Below are positions 1-9,842 of a DNA stretch of 64,000 nt, one piece after another. Numbering within the stretch: the first letter of the stretch is position 1; each line of letters starts with the position of its first letter. The notes beneath the pieces are model-generated. The model had not been told where the DNA came from. It worked only from the letters and a program-made list of their open reading frames with translations, and did no database searches. This stretch comes from Helicocarpus griseus UAMH5409. Lineage: Eukaryota > Ascomycota > Eurotiomycetes > Onygenales > Ajellomycetaceae. A program made the position numbers and the translations under genes. The stretch lies in the NCBI GenBank assembly GCA_002573585.1, contig PDNB01000029.1, positions 1 through 64,000 of the forward strand, in the 5' to 3' direction.

Positions 1-930
1 CTGGAATTCAATTGAGGAAGGTATTCTTCATAATCTTGTAGTAACAATGCCAAACCAGGTGGCAGCAGTGAAGGCAGCGAATGGGTGGTATACTAAATAT
101 TAAATGGAAAGATGAACAGGCGTGGATATCTGCAATTAGGGCTAGGTAGTCATATAAAATGTGATTACGCTTTACTACTTTTGGACTAGCGTCAACGGGG
201 GGGTTTCAAACTTATGTCACCACACTGTACTGTATTCTTTCTTAGGGAAATCCTACTGTGTGCGCGCATAATATCTATCTGGATTATGTTCATGCCGGTT
301 TCGTTTGAAATACGGACTGCTAATTGCTTTTATTCTCTGTTTAACATGCGTGTACCACTCAGCCCTCTGAATTGGCGCAACTCTGACATGTCATTTCTGA
401 TTGCTATAAAGCCTCGATTCAAGGTACCTGATGGTACGGGGTATGCGCAACTTTGGTCAGTTGCATCTGGTCCGCGAGTTATTTTTATTAAGATGGAAAG
501 ATTGCGCAAGCCCTGCTAAAAGTCCCAACAGATGGCCGTTATAGACGACACATCACGGAGGCCATGGGTGCCACGGCTACATGGCAAAGCCGGATGCATG
601 CATATGTACCAAACAATGAACTGAACTCCACCGGGGTAATTTAGCAAGGGCCTGGGGAACTATGCAGAGTAGCAAAATTCGCCCTGCCACCACCAACAAT
701 TGCACATTTCGTGCGAATTGATTCGCTAGCCATCGCATTATACCGGCTCGATCTTATGGCTTCAAGGTCCGGGGCATGTCCCACATTCTGAATATGGGAT
801 CTATACGTGCCATATATACCGATTCGCAAAGTTCCAAGTTATCATGACTATGTTCCGAGAGATCTTTCTAAGGAATAATTGGTGAGACGTCTGTCATTTT
901 ACATTGAATTGCTTTCAAGCATCAAGCAAT
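1..930. other. no gene recognised (left edge)
   Basis: Several short open frames occur on both strands, but none has a recognisable domain, good codon pattern or splice structure. The last part upstream of 931 presumably holds the promoter and leader of the following membrane-protein gene. Confidence 0.5.
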
Positions 931-3081
931 ATGGAACAGGGAAGGCAGGTTCGATTTCAAACAAAGAGGGTACCAGACGAATTGGACCTTGAAAAGAGCA
1001 AGGACTACCCGTTCGTAATCGGAGGCGACACTCCAAGCACGGCGACGAGCTCCCAGCCTCTGATCGATCGTGACAAATTCGAGTCACCTCTTTTCACTCC
1101 TGATGGTCCACCCAGGGGAGGTTACAAGCTTACTCGATTCTATATCCGAACAGTCGTCGGGATACTCGCGCCCCTTATTGTCACCGGGTTTTGGCTGGCC
1201 ATCTATATAAAGCTTCTCACGAGAAAGACGAACGTCGTGAAATATGGGAGCGATAAGGAGATCCTTATATACTATGCGTGGTTCGTCCTCGCTGTGTTCG
1301 GCGTGGGTCTCAGCAAGTATGGATTAGCTGGAGTCGAGGTATCCATGCTGCAACACCCCTTTTGGCAAGCTAAAAACACCATGGTGCTCTTGATGCATAG
1401 TGGTGCTAGTTGGGGAGGACCAGATGGTTGGTCGAGATTCCTCGCGAGGATCCTCACTGGGAAGCACACAGCAACTCATCGGCTATGGCATCTTCTCGCT
1501 ACTATTAGCTTAATAGGCTCCATTGCAATACCACTTTCTGGTACTTGCTTGGAGCTTGCTGATGGATATGTCAAGTCGTCAAAACACCCCTTGGTCAGTG
1601 GCCGCACGTGGGAAAACTTCAACGCCCGGGATACGGGACAGATGCTAAAGCGGGGAGACAGTGCCTGGAATGTAGGTTCTCCTATCACCGTGCCGGGGTT
1701 GGGTATTATCTATACACCACCATATGTAAACAGAAACAGCCTCGATCATTTCACAAAGCTACCAAATTCACTTCCCCTACGTGAGCGGAATCCCGATTTC
1801 TTCCTGACTCCTCAGTCTACCGTACCGATAGGCGGTAAGGGATGGGGTCTTCGTCTTGGATATAACTGCTTTGCTGTAAAGTCAGCATCCGAATTCACGG
1901 TGCTGGCTCGGAAACCCTTGGTACCTCCACCGGAGCCTGGGACGTTGGCTGCTGTCGGAACTGCACCGGGCCCCCCTGGAAGAAATATAACAATCCTTTC
2001 CCTGTCACCTACGGATGGGCGTCTAAGCATCAATATACGGGGATACGCACGTATAGGTATAAATTTAAACAACGCTAACCTTTACGACGGCTCCGAACCC
2101 TCTTCTTTCGATGAAAAAGACCTGGAACACGCGAACGTCCTAGAGTACGCGTTGTGGCAAATACGATGGCAGCAGGCTTATGAGGGTATGGCGAAGGATC
2201 CTAGCTTTGATGACAATATCGAGCCATCCATGACCGACATGTATCAACCGTTTTCGCTGGACCCCAACGGAACTGTTGTTACAGACGAATCCTTTTTTGG
2301 TTACGACGAAAAAGAAACACTAGGGTCGATCCCGTCTCATGCAGCAATGAGTATCGCTAATCCTATTGGTGTCCGCTGTCGTCAAATATCCGTCCTTGGT
2401 ACTGCAGAATTAGAGGCGCAGACCTCAACGTTCACCAACTTCAAACAAACGCCTAGCCCACCTTTCAACGCGTCAGAAGTAGAAAGTCCTGCCTCCCGCT
2501 TTGGTGTGACTGCTGCCAGCATCCTTGCGGCTGAATATTACACTCTCTTTACCGCCACTAAATTGGCTCCACCAGAGGTCCTCTCCAATTCGGTTGATTA
2601 TAAAAGATTTATCGATCCCGAGACTTTAGTAGAAGCGGTAATGCGCGCATACGCTATGGACGCTTTACAGCTGATGTATGATGGAATATACAGTAACGAG
2701 ACCAGAGCCAGCTACATAGCTCAGAATCTGACGTCGTCAGGACCGGGAAAGGTCCTTGAGCGCGGCCAATACAATCCGGGAACAGCTGCTGCTCTCTTTA
2801 CCATCTGGGCCCTCAGTAGCGCCGCTCTTGGTATTGTATATGGTTTCCGCCGCCGCTGGTCAGAAACGCTGGACGGATACACCCTATTCCGCTTTGGTGC
2901 CGATTTGGCGCATGAAGTGCGGTATCATCCCGAGTTCTCCAGCACCAATGGATTCGAGGACTGCGAGAAGCTGCGGCAGCTACCTGGTTTGATTGGGGAT
3001 TCTCAGCCACATATGCCAGTTGGACATATTTCACTTGTCGGAAAGCACAATGTGGCGAAGAAGGATAAGCTATACTGTTAG
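931..3081 (+). CDS. uncharacterised multipass membrane protein (716 aa)
   Basis: A single uninterrupted frame of 716 codons starts at the first ATG (931); the frame is open a little further upstream but only from a non-ATG codon. The product has a charged, soluble N-terminus of about 70 residues. Three hydrophobic segments follow, near residues 73-97, 115-140 and 184-208, then a long polar region of about 400 residues with several N-x-S/T sequons. One more hydrophobic segment lies near 623-642, before a short basic tail ending in Cys. This layout (membrane segments, large probably extracellular loop, last membrane segment) is common among fungus-specific proteins of unknown function. No enzyme motif is visible. 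Function not assigned. Confidence 0.85.
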   Translation: MEQGRQVRFQTKRVPDELDLEKSKDYPFVIGGDTPSTATSSQPLIDRDKFESPLFTPDGPPRGGYKLTRFYIRTVVGILAPLIVTGFWLAIYIKLLTRKTNVVKYGSDKEILIYYAWFVLAVFGVGLSKYGLAGVEVSMLQHPFWQAKNTMVLLMHSGASWGGPDGWSRFLARILTGKHTATHRLWHLLATISLIGSIAIPLSGTCLELADGYVKSSKHPLVSGRTWENFNARDTGQMLKRGDSAWNVGSPITVPGLGIIYTPPYVNRNSLDHFTKLPNSLPLRERNPDFFLTPQSTVPIGGKGWGLRLGYNCFAVKSASEFTVLARKPLVPPPEPGTLAAVGTAPGPPGRNITILSLSPTDGRLSINIRGYARIGINLNNANLYDGSEPSSFDEKDLEHANVLEYALWQIRWQQAYEGMAKDPSFDDNIEPSMTDMYQPFSLDPNGTVVTDESFFGYDEKETLGSIPSHAAMSIANPIGVRCRQISVLGTAELEAQTSTFTNFKQTPSPPFNASEVESPASRFGVTAASILAAEYYTLFTATKLAPPEVLSNSVDYKRFIDPETLVEAVMRAYAMDALQLMYDGIYSNETRASYIAQNLTSSGPGKVLERGQYNPGTAAALFTIWALSSAALGIVYGFRRRWSETLDGYTLFRFGADLAHEVRYHPEFSSTNGFEDCEKLRQLPGLIGDSQPHMPVGHISLVGKHNVAKKDKLYC

Positions 3082-3816
3082 GAGGGCGGAGGACTGAGTT
3101 GGGGTTCTTTCACCTGGATTTCATCTCGGGTTTCGGTTGTTATCTTATTGGTTCGATCAATCATAATGCTTGGGTAAATGGGTCTTTTTTTCGAGCATAA
3201 TAACTTAATCGTGGGGTAATATGGGGTAGCAATTCGAATAATATATTTTTCTCCCCTATCTAGGTTGACAATCGAGAATCCGGCTGTTGCACATGAAACC
3301 CAGGGAGGGATCCTTTGCCCCTGCGCGGCTATCTCTTGAACGAACCGCTTGGCGACGTAGCCATATGATAACCTCACCTAGATGCTGAAGGAGAATTAAA
3401 AATTCCAATACATACAGATATTCTATGTGTATTCAAAATATTTTCAATTCTTCTTGGGTGTTGATCTCGTATAAAAATTGACTTGGACAAACCTTCGTGT
3501 TTATTAACTCCGGCGACATCAGTGGCTGCGCCGAGCAAGCAAGAATAGCCGAACCGAGGCTCATCCGACTCTCTCACCTGCGCAGTCGCAACAACCCGTC
3601 CCCACCACGTCGGGTGTGCCAGACAAGACGGCATGGGAGAACGGAGACATAAAATGGCACCCACCGCCAATAAGCTACCTGGCAATCTCAGCATCTTCCA
3701 GATTGGCTGGCCTGGCAAAGCATAATCATCGTATCGTTGTCTTGACTGTTTGCTGTCCTTCTTCCACTCCCTCTATCCTATATCCGTAACAGTTGATCCC
3801 GAGCAAGCAAGCAATC

Positions 3817-5424
3817 ATGGCATCCGATAGAAGAATCTCGCGGGAGGAGGTCGCGAAGAACAATACCGAAGACTCCTGTTGGTGTATCATCGACCACAAA
3901 GTCTACGATCTGACCGATTTCCTCGATGCGCACCCCGGTGGCAATGTCGTCCTACAACAGATTGCCGGCACAGATGCCACAAGCGCTTTCTACAACCTCC
4001 ACAGACACGAGGTGCTGCAAAAGTACTCTGACCTATGCATCGGCATCGTGAAGAACGAGACCCCTGAGGTGGTAGACCCGCAGCCCGGCGACCTCAGCAA
4101 GGTGCCATACGGAGAGCCAACATGGCTATCCCCCTCCTACAAGAGCCCTTACTACAAAGAATCCCACCGCAAACTACGAAAGGCTCTGCGCGAGTTTGTC
4201 GACACCCACATCTACCCTGAGGCGCAGGCGAAGGAGCTCGATGGCACATATATCTCTCAAGAGCTGGTGAACAAGATGGCGGAGACGAATCTGCTTGCTA
4301 TGCGTTTGGGTCCCGGCCCTCATTTGCACGGACGGAAACTGCTTGGCGGTGTGGTTAAGGGGGAGGAGTTTGATTACTTCCATGACCTTATCGTTGCGCA
4401 GGAGATTGCTAGAGCCAACGCACGTGGGTTCCAGGACGGTAACATGGCTGGCATGATGATTTCCCTTACTGCCGTACGACAATGGTTGAAGAACACGGAG
4501 CTACGGGAGAGAGTCACGGAGGAATGTTTGTCTGGCAAGAAATTCATGTGTCTGGCCGTCACGGAGGCATTTGCGGGATCAGACGTGTCAGGCATCCGGA
4601 CCACGGCCACGAAGACTCCCGACGGCAAGCACTACATCATTAACGGTAAGTTTCAACATAATTCCAGTGTGACTCTCATGAAACATCTGCTTACGCATCG
4701 TCTCTCTTCAGGCACAAAGAAGTGGATCACCAACGGCATGTGGGCTGACTACTTCGTCACCGCCTGCCGCACCGAAAAGGGCTACTCTGTCATCCTCGTC
4801 CCGCGCGACGACAATGTCGAGACCAAGCGCATCAAGACCGCTTACTCCACCGCCGCTGCCACCACCTTCATCCAATTCGACAACGTCAAGGTCCCCGTTG
4901 AGAACCTGCTAGGCGAGGAGCACAACGGCTTCATCGTCGTCATGAGCAACTTCAACCACGAGCGTTGGGCCATGACCTGCATGGTCAACCGCTGGAACCG
5001 CACCGTCACTGAAGAGTGCCTCAAATGGGCCAACCAGCGCATTGTATTCGGCAAGCCTCTCATCAACCAGCCCGTCATCCGCGCTAAGCTGGCCAAGATG
5101 ATCTCGCTCGTCGAGGCTGGGCAGTCGTGGTTGGAGACTATCACATACCAGATGTGCAATATGAGCTATGCAGAACAGTCGAAGAACCTTGGTGGTCCCA
5201 TTGGCCTTCTCAAGTCGTATTCCACGCGCTGTGCGCATGATATCGCGGATGAGGCGGTCAACATCTTCGGTGGCCGTGGTATAACGCAGAGCGGCATGGG
5301 AAGAGTTGTTGAGCAGTTCCACCGTACTTATAAGTTTGATGCCATTCTTGGCGGCACTGAGGAGATTCTCATGGACCTCGGTGTGAGACAGGCTATGAAG
5401 CAGATGCCCAAGGCTAGGCTGTAA
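3817..5424 (+). CDS. cytochrome b5 / acyl-CoA dehydrogenase fusion protein
   Basis: Two exons, 3817-4645 and 4712-5424, give 513 aa; the 66-nt intron is a multiple of three without a stop and can be misread as coding. Residues about 5-80 form a cytochrome b5 domain with the heme-binding HPGGN motif and a second His in NLHRHE. Residues about 115-510 are an acyl-CoA dehydrogenase fold: LAVTEAFAGSDVSG and the joined INGTKKWITNG around the splice site match the flavin region, and AVNIFGGRGITQ lies near the C-terminus. The family oxidises acyl-CoA thioesters using FAD; the b5 domain would supply a heme electron relay. The Glu of the usual EGT motif of medium-chain enzymes is Gly here (ILGGTEE), so the base probably lies elsewhere, possibly in NHERW. 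Start chosen at ATG 3817 (AATCATGG); the upstream extension has no ATG. Substrate unknown. Confidence 0.92.
   Translation: MASDRRISREEVAKNNTEDSCWCIIDHKVYDLTDFLDAHPGGNVVLQQIAGTDATSAFYNLHRHEVLQKYSDLCIGIVKNETPEVVDPQPGDLSKVPYGEPTWLSPSYKSPYYKESHRKLRKALREFVDTHIYPEAQAKELDGTYISQELVNKMAETNLLAMRLGPGPHLHGRKLLGGVVKGEEFDYFHDLIVAQEIARANARGFQDGNMAGMMISLTAVRQWLKNTELRERVTEECLSGKKFMCLAVTEAFAGSDVSGIRTTATKTPDGKHYIINGKFQHNSSVTLMKHLLTHRLSSGTKKWITNGMWADYFVTACRTEKGYSVILVPRDDNVETKRIKTAYSTAAATTFIQFDNVKVPVENLLGEEHNGFIVVMSNFNHERWAMTCMVNRWNRTVTEECLKWANQRIVFGKPLINQPVIRAKLAKMISLVEAGQSWLETITYQMCNMSYAEQSKNLGGPIGLLKSYSTRCAHDIADEAVNIFGGRGITQSGMGRVVEQFHRTYKFDAILGGTEEILMDLGVRQAMKQMPKARL
4646..4711 (+). other. in-frame 66-nt intron of the b5/ACAD gene
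   Basis: GTAAGT donor and CTTCAG acceptor. Removing it restores the conserved INGTKKWITNG sequence; retaining it inserts 22 codons without a stop. Confidence 0.9.
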
Positions 5425-6336
5425 AACGGCCGATGCGCTGTGGGATTTTAGGCGGGAGCTGGTGAGGCCGTTTGGCCATCATTATATAAATCATGTAACA
5501 ATAGAGTAGCACAGTGACTTATTCCATTTCCTTTGTCTTTTTTTCTGGATAGACGGGAGAATGCAAGACCGGTTCTATTTCAAAACTTTACATTCCGGAA
5601 ATGTGATGGATAGCGCCCCTGCGTTGGTACACCAATTGTTCGGATAGACTCTTCCAGAATTATTTTCTACACGCCGTTTCCGGCACAGGAGTTGAGTTGC
5701 CAACTGCCCATCCCTGTACATCGGTGATTTGATATCGTGATACCTGACGCATCTACACCTGAATACAGGACCATAAAATTCATACGGATCCTCCATTAGC
5801 TTTCTTTATCCGTCTCGTGACTATACATTTTGCCAATCTACGGGGTACATCTCACCATCTTGTTCCCCTACGCGTTGTCTTGCATTCCGAACACGTCTTA
5901 AGGGCCAAAGGTTCCAGAAAACCAACTCACCACTCGTGCGACCTCTTGAAGTAAAACTGCCTCGGATCTTCCATCTTAAATCCACATACATTGCTTTCCG
6001 TATGGAGTACCCATAGAAACCGCGTACGGCCTCACTCAAACTAGGTCTTTCAATCTTCGATTTTGATATTCATAAACCATGTGAAGGATTACAAATCGAT
6101 AGTATTAAAATATAGATAATGAAGCTACCCTAATGCATCAACGTTGTCTTCTCTCAGTCGATTATTATTGTGAATAGGGAAAAGCAAAGAAATGATGGCA
6201 TATCCCGAATTTGAAGCACATTTCACACCCCTTCCCCTTCCCCTTCCGCTTCCCCCCAACCCCATCCTCCGCCAGCCCATACGGTACAATCCCGTTCTCA
6301 ACCGCGTCTGCAGGTACCCGCAGTAATTCCCCTTAC
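5425..6336. other. intergenic, convergent 3' regions
   Basis: This spacer lies between the ends of two convergent genes. Short open frames on the minus strand have no recognisable content. The part next to 5425 is the 3' untranslated region of the dehydrogenase gene. Confidence 0.5.
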
Positions 6337-6828
6337 CTAAACCAACATTCCCCCCAAAAGAGCCGGAATAACCACAAAGCACACCGCCAACCCCATCTTC
6401 GACGTCAATCCACTTTTCCCAGCATACACCGAAGCAGCCGCTCCAGGACTCTCGGTCGGCCGCCCCGTCGACCCCGTCCCAGTCTCATCCGGTCCCTTAT
6501 TAGTCTCGCTAGGCTCGACCTTGCTCGTAGCCGTCGCGTTCGGCTGGCCGCTGAACCAGACCTCGTTCCACGCTACCCCTGCATCGAACAGGCATTTTGT
6601 CAGGTCGTTGACGCTCTGATCGACGGCGAGGCAGTAGAGGGCGCAATCGTTGTTGTATGACTCGACGGGGGCGGAGTTGCAGCAGTCTTCCATGTACTTT
6701 CGGTAGTCACCCTTATTCGGGACGGCGCAGGATGCGTCTGTCGTCGGGATTTGGTATTGACCTGTCGTCCCGCAGAGGGCGCTGCCGGTTGGGGCCGGGG
6801 GAGCGGTTCCGGTCGTGCTGGTTGCCAT
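6337..6828 (-). CDS. small Cys-rich protein with S/T-rich stalk and C-terminal hydrophobic tail
   Basis: An intronless frame of 163 codons begins with ATG at 6828. Residues about 15-95 carry a compact Cys-rich domain with seven cysteines, including a CC pair in EDCCNS and the spaced DCALYC and KCLF cysteines. A Ser/Thr/Gly/Pro-rich linker (about 98-140) and a hydrophobic C-terminus (about 143-163) follow. The C-terminal layout resembles a GPI-attachment signal or a single membrane anchor. No N-terminal signal peptide is visible: the protein starts with a Thr/Pro/Ala-rich stretch. Either an upstream exon is missing from this model or the protein is tail-anchored. Function unknown; family conservation is only my impression. 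Confidence 0.72.
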   Translation of the reverse strand: MATSTTGTAPPAPTGSALCGTTGQYQIPTTDASCAVPNKGDYRKYMEDCCNSAPVESYNNDCALYCLAVDQSVNDLTKCLFDAGVAWNEVWFSGQPNATATSKVEPSETNKGPDETGTGSTGRPTESPGAAASVYAGKSGLTSKMGLAVCFVVIPALLGGMLV

Positions 6829-8382
6829 GCTTTTTCTTATTGTTTAAGGGGCGTGGTTGTGGAAAGAATTGTTCGGAAATTTGGCGGGAAGTTGGGCCCT
6901 GCGGGCTAAGGAGAAGATTCGTTGGATGGCTACTTTTTGGTATTAGCGATAGTTCAAGTGTTTGGTATGAGAGAAGCAGAGGGAAAGGAGAGTTGCACAG
7001 GCTGTGATGGGGATCCGGGCGAGAGTCGGACAGATAAATATTCGAACGCAGTCACCCTCGCTTATCTGTCACTGGTCAGTAATATTTAAATTAGGCAATT
7101 GCCACTTGGTTGAACAAAAGCTATGAATAGTAGCATGATGTCTTTCCCCGATGTTGATCCTTTGCTTGTGAATGGCTGAAAAATGTTCCCGAGACACATC
7201 ACCATCGAATAACGGCGCAAAGCATTCTTTGATGAGCTGTTGGTACTGCCGCTAGTTTCAGACCTGGCATAACTGCCATTGCCCATTTTTCATAAGAATA
7301 TGCGGCAAAGTCAAGTTATGCCTTTAATTGAGATGGCCCATCAAGACTGACTTCATGGAAGTTAAATCTCCGCGCCTGGCATAAAATTGGGCTTGATATG
7401 CAACCACAAAAAGCTCGAGTTGTACAGAACCCTATAGAATTCTCTCTTTATGACCACGGAAATCAATGCTGAATCTGCTACCCCAGCAAATTTATCCAAT
7501 TAGATGAATGAAGATGTCAGATCCGGAGATTGTTCAATGTCTGGGCATGAATCTTCCGTGGATGGTCTCTCTGTCAAGGTGATGAGGCGCGCTGGAAGTG
7601 TGGCTGGCCATCGCTCGCATGATCACATTCTGCAGCCTGCAAGAGATCAATTTTGAGAACCAGTTGTTGATCTCTCACGACCCCGCTAAGTTTATCTTTA
7701 GAGGCTTCTCGGTTCCAGCCGATATGGGGTCGGGAAAATTGGGTCCTGGATGTGCGCATGGGTTATTTCCGGGGCGGTTACGTCAATTGATCTGTATTGA
7801 ACTGTATGATTATCAGCATTGTCCTCAATTGTCATGTGTGATTCTTACACATATGAGACGGTCTGAATTCGTTTGGCTTTAGACCATTGCGAAGCGTTGA
7901 TAGATCATAGCATTGAGGTTCTGGTTAAGGTTTTTTTAGGTTATACTTTAAATATTTAGAGTGTCTCCACGTGGATCCTTAACTAAATTTATAGATTGAA
8001 GTAAATAGCCAGGATTCGTAGTTAATGATTCAGATGAAAGTGTTAATTAAGAGAAAAGGGTAAAGCAGAGCAACAGTTATTTTAAGAAATGTCAGGACGG
8101 ATTTCAGAAATACGCTGTATCGCGGTTCACCGGGAGGCGCGGTGTTTGTTTATTTCTTTGTATGTAGCATGTATGGTAACTATGGAGGTACACAAGAAGC
8201 GCATCGCATCGCGCAGGTTTTTTATTTTTTCTTTGAACAGTACATAAACCATCCCAAGCGAAGGTTGTCCCTTAGCAACCCGTCTTCTGTTGCACTCATT
8301 CTCTCTCTCAAGTTCACACAAGAAAGGCAGCTAGAATTCCTCTCTCGCATTTGCATGTTGCATTTCCTCTGAAATACTCAAT
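6829..8382. other. divergent intergenic region
   Basis: This 1.55-kb spacer holds the promoters of the divergent Cys-rich protein gene and the Crh-type gene. Scattered short frames have no recognisable domain. A T-rich tract near 8217-8236 and a CT-rich stretch near 8300-8340 lie in the probable leader of the downstream gene. Confidence 0.5.
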
Positions 8383-9842
8383 ATGCTGTTCAGCATCAAT
8401 CTCCAAGTACTGGCAATTGCCTTTTGTCAATTCTCCTTGGTATTGTCTCAGACTTATACCAAGTGCGATCCTCTCGAGAAGTGTAGGTCCTTCCCGTCAT
8501 TTTGCGCATTCCGCACACATAGTCCAGTTAGGATATATAGGAAACTGACAGCGCTCCATCCAGCGTGCCCTCCAAACCTTGCCTTGGGAAAATCAGTCGA
8601 AGTTGATCTTAGCAAGGAGATTCCAGACAACTGGATCTCTTCGAAGGAGATCAAACTTGGCAAGGATGGGGGAAGCTTCACGATTGAAAGCGATGGAACA
8701 AGGGCTGAGATTCAGTCAAAGTTCTATATCATGTTTGGGAAAGTGGAAGTTACCATGAAGTCTTCCCCAGGTCAAGGAATTGTTAGTGCTATCGTTGTGC
8801 AGGCTGAAAGTGGCGACGAAATCGATTTCGAGTGGATTGGTACAGATAATATGCAAGCCCAAAGCAACTATTTCGCCAAAAGACACCCGGACCACACGAG
8901 GGGTCAGTTCCATAAGGATCCAAACAATCAGGAGACTTTTAAAACATATACCATCGATTGGGACAGTGAACGCATCATCTGGAAGATCGACGGCAAAATT
9001 GTTCGTCTTGAAACAGCAGCAGAGTCTGGCGGGAACTATCCTCAAACCCCATCATACATCAAAATCGGTAACTGGGCGGGAGGCCATCCAGGACATCCTA
9101 AGGGAACTATTGGTAAGCTATCTCCAAACAATATGTCAGCTACGGTTGTCCTCCAAAAGAAAGCTGACACTGTATATCAACTAGAATGGGCTGGAGGTCT
9201 AGTCGACTACTCCAAAGCGCCGTTCACCATGCAAGTCAAATCCGTAAAGGTTGCGGATTATTCCACCGGCACTCAGTATGAGTATGCAGACAAAACCGGA
9301 AATTGGAAATCCATAAAAGCTGTGAATGGACAAGTGAACCCACGTAGTCCGAATGGCGGCGAAGAGGCTGCTCCCAGCAAGACCAATTCTACGACTTCTT
9401 CTGTAACATCTTCACAAAAGAGTTGCGGACCAACAGGTATGTATGGAAAAAGCCCATACACAAAAGTGGTACTGGTTGCTTTCCTCTATTTTCTTGTGCC
9501 GCCTATCTAGCGATTGCATCGAGTCGTCTGGACTAGTCCCGCATGATTTCTCCATTTCTGATATATACTAATACCTTACGCAACCCCGCAGGTTCCCCTG
9601 ACGCTGAGTGCAGCAACAAACCATCGACGGCGTCCACAGTCGTTTCGACATCAGCAACTGGTACCATACCAACCAGTACTCCTACGGCTGGTACAAATAG
9701 CGCATCCAGCAGCCTCCCGAAAAACACCCAAACACCCAGCAACGCCAAAATGGAAACCGGGGAAGCGGTCACTATCCGGTTTCAATTTCAAAGTGCTCTG
9801 GGTGCGGTTTGCGTTTTGGGTGGACTTTTGGCCCTTATTTAA
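8383..9842 (+). CDS. Crh-type GH16 cell-wall transglycosylase, GPI-anchored
   Basis: Three exons, 8383-8482, 8564-9436 and 9592-9842, encode 407 aa. Intron 1 (81 nt) has no stop and reads through in frame; splicing restores the conserved LEKSCPPNLALGKS. Intron 2 (155 nt; GTATGT donor, TACTAAT branch site, GCAG acceptor) joins a final exon that would otherwise be missed. The product has a signal peptide (about 1-22), a GH16 domain with the catalytic motif E-I-D-F-E at residues 119-123 (nucleophile E119, acid/base E123), a Ser/Thr-rich linker and a hydrophobic C-terminus fitting a GPI signal. Crh/Crf enzymes link chitin to beta-glucan in the cell wall at the plasma-membrane surface. No chitin-binding CBM18 domain is seen. 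Confidence 0.93.

Noticed and set aside
3374..3718. 114-codon minus-strand frame between the first two genes
   Set aside because: It lies in the promoter/leader of the b5/ACAD gene and has no motif or splice context.
6211..7007. Plus-strand frames opposite the Cys-rich gene
   Set aside because: They are antisense shadows; their Arg/Pro/Ser-rich content is the complement of the real frame.
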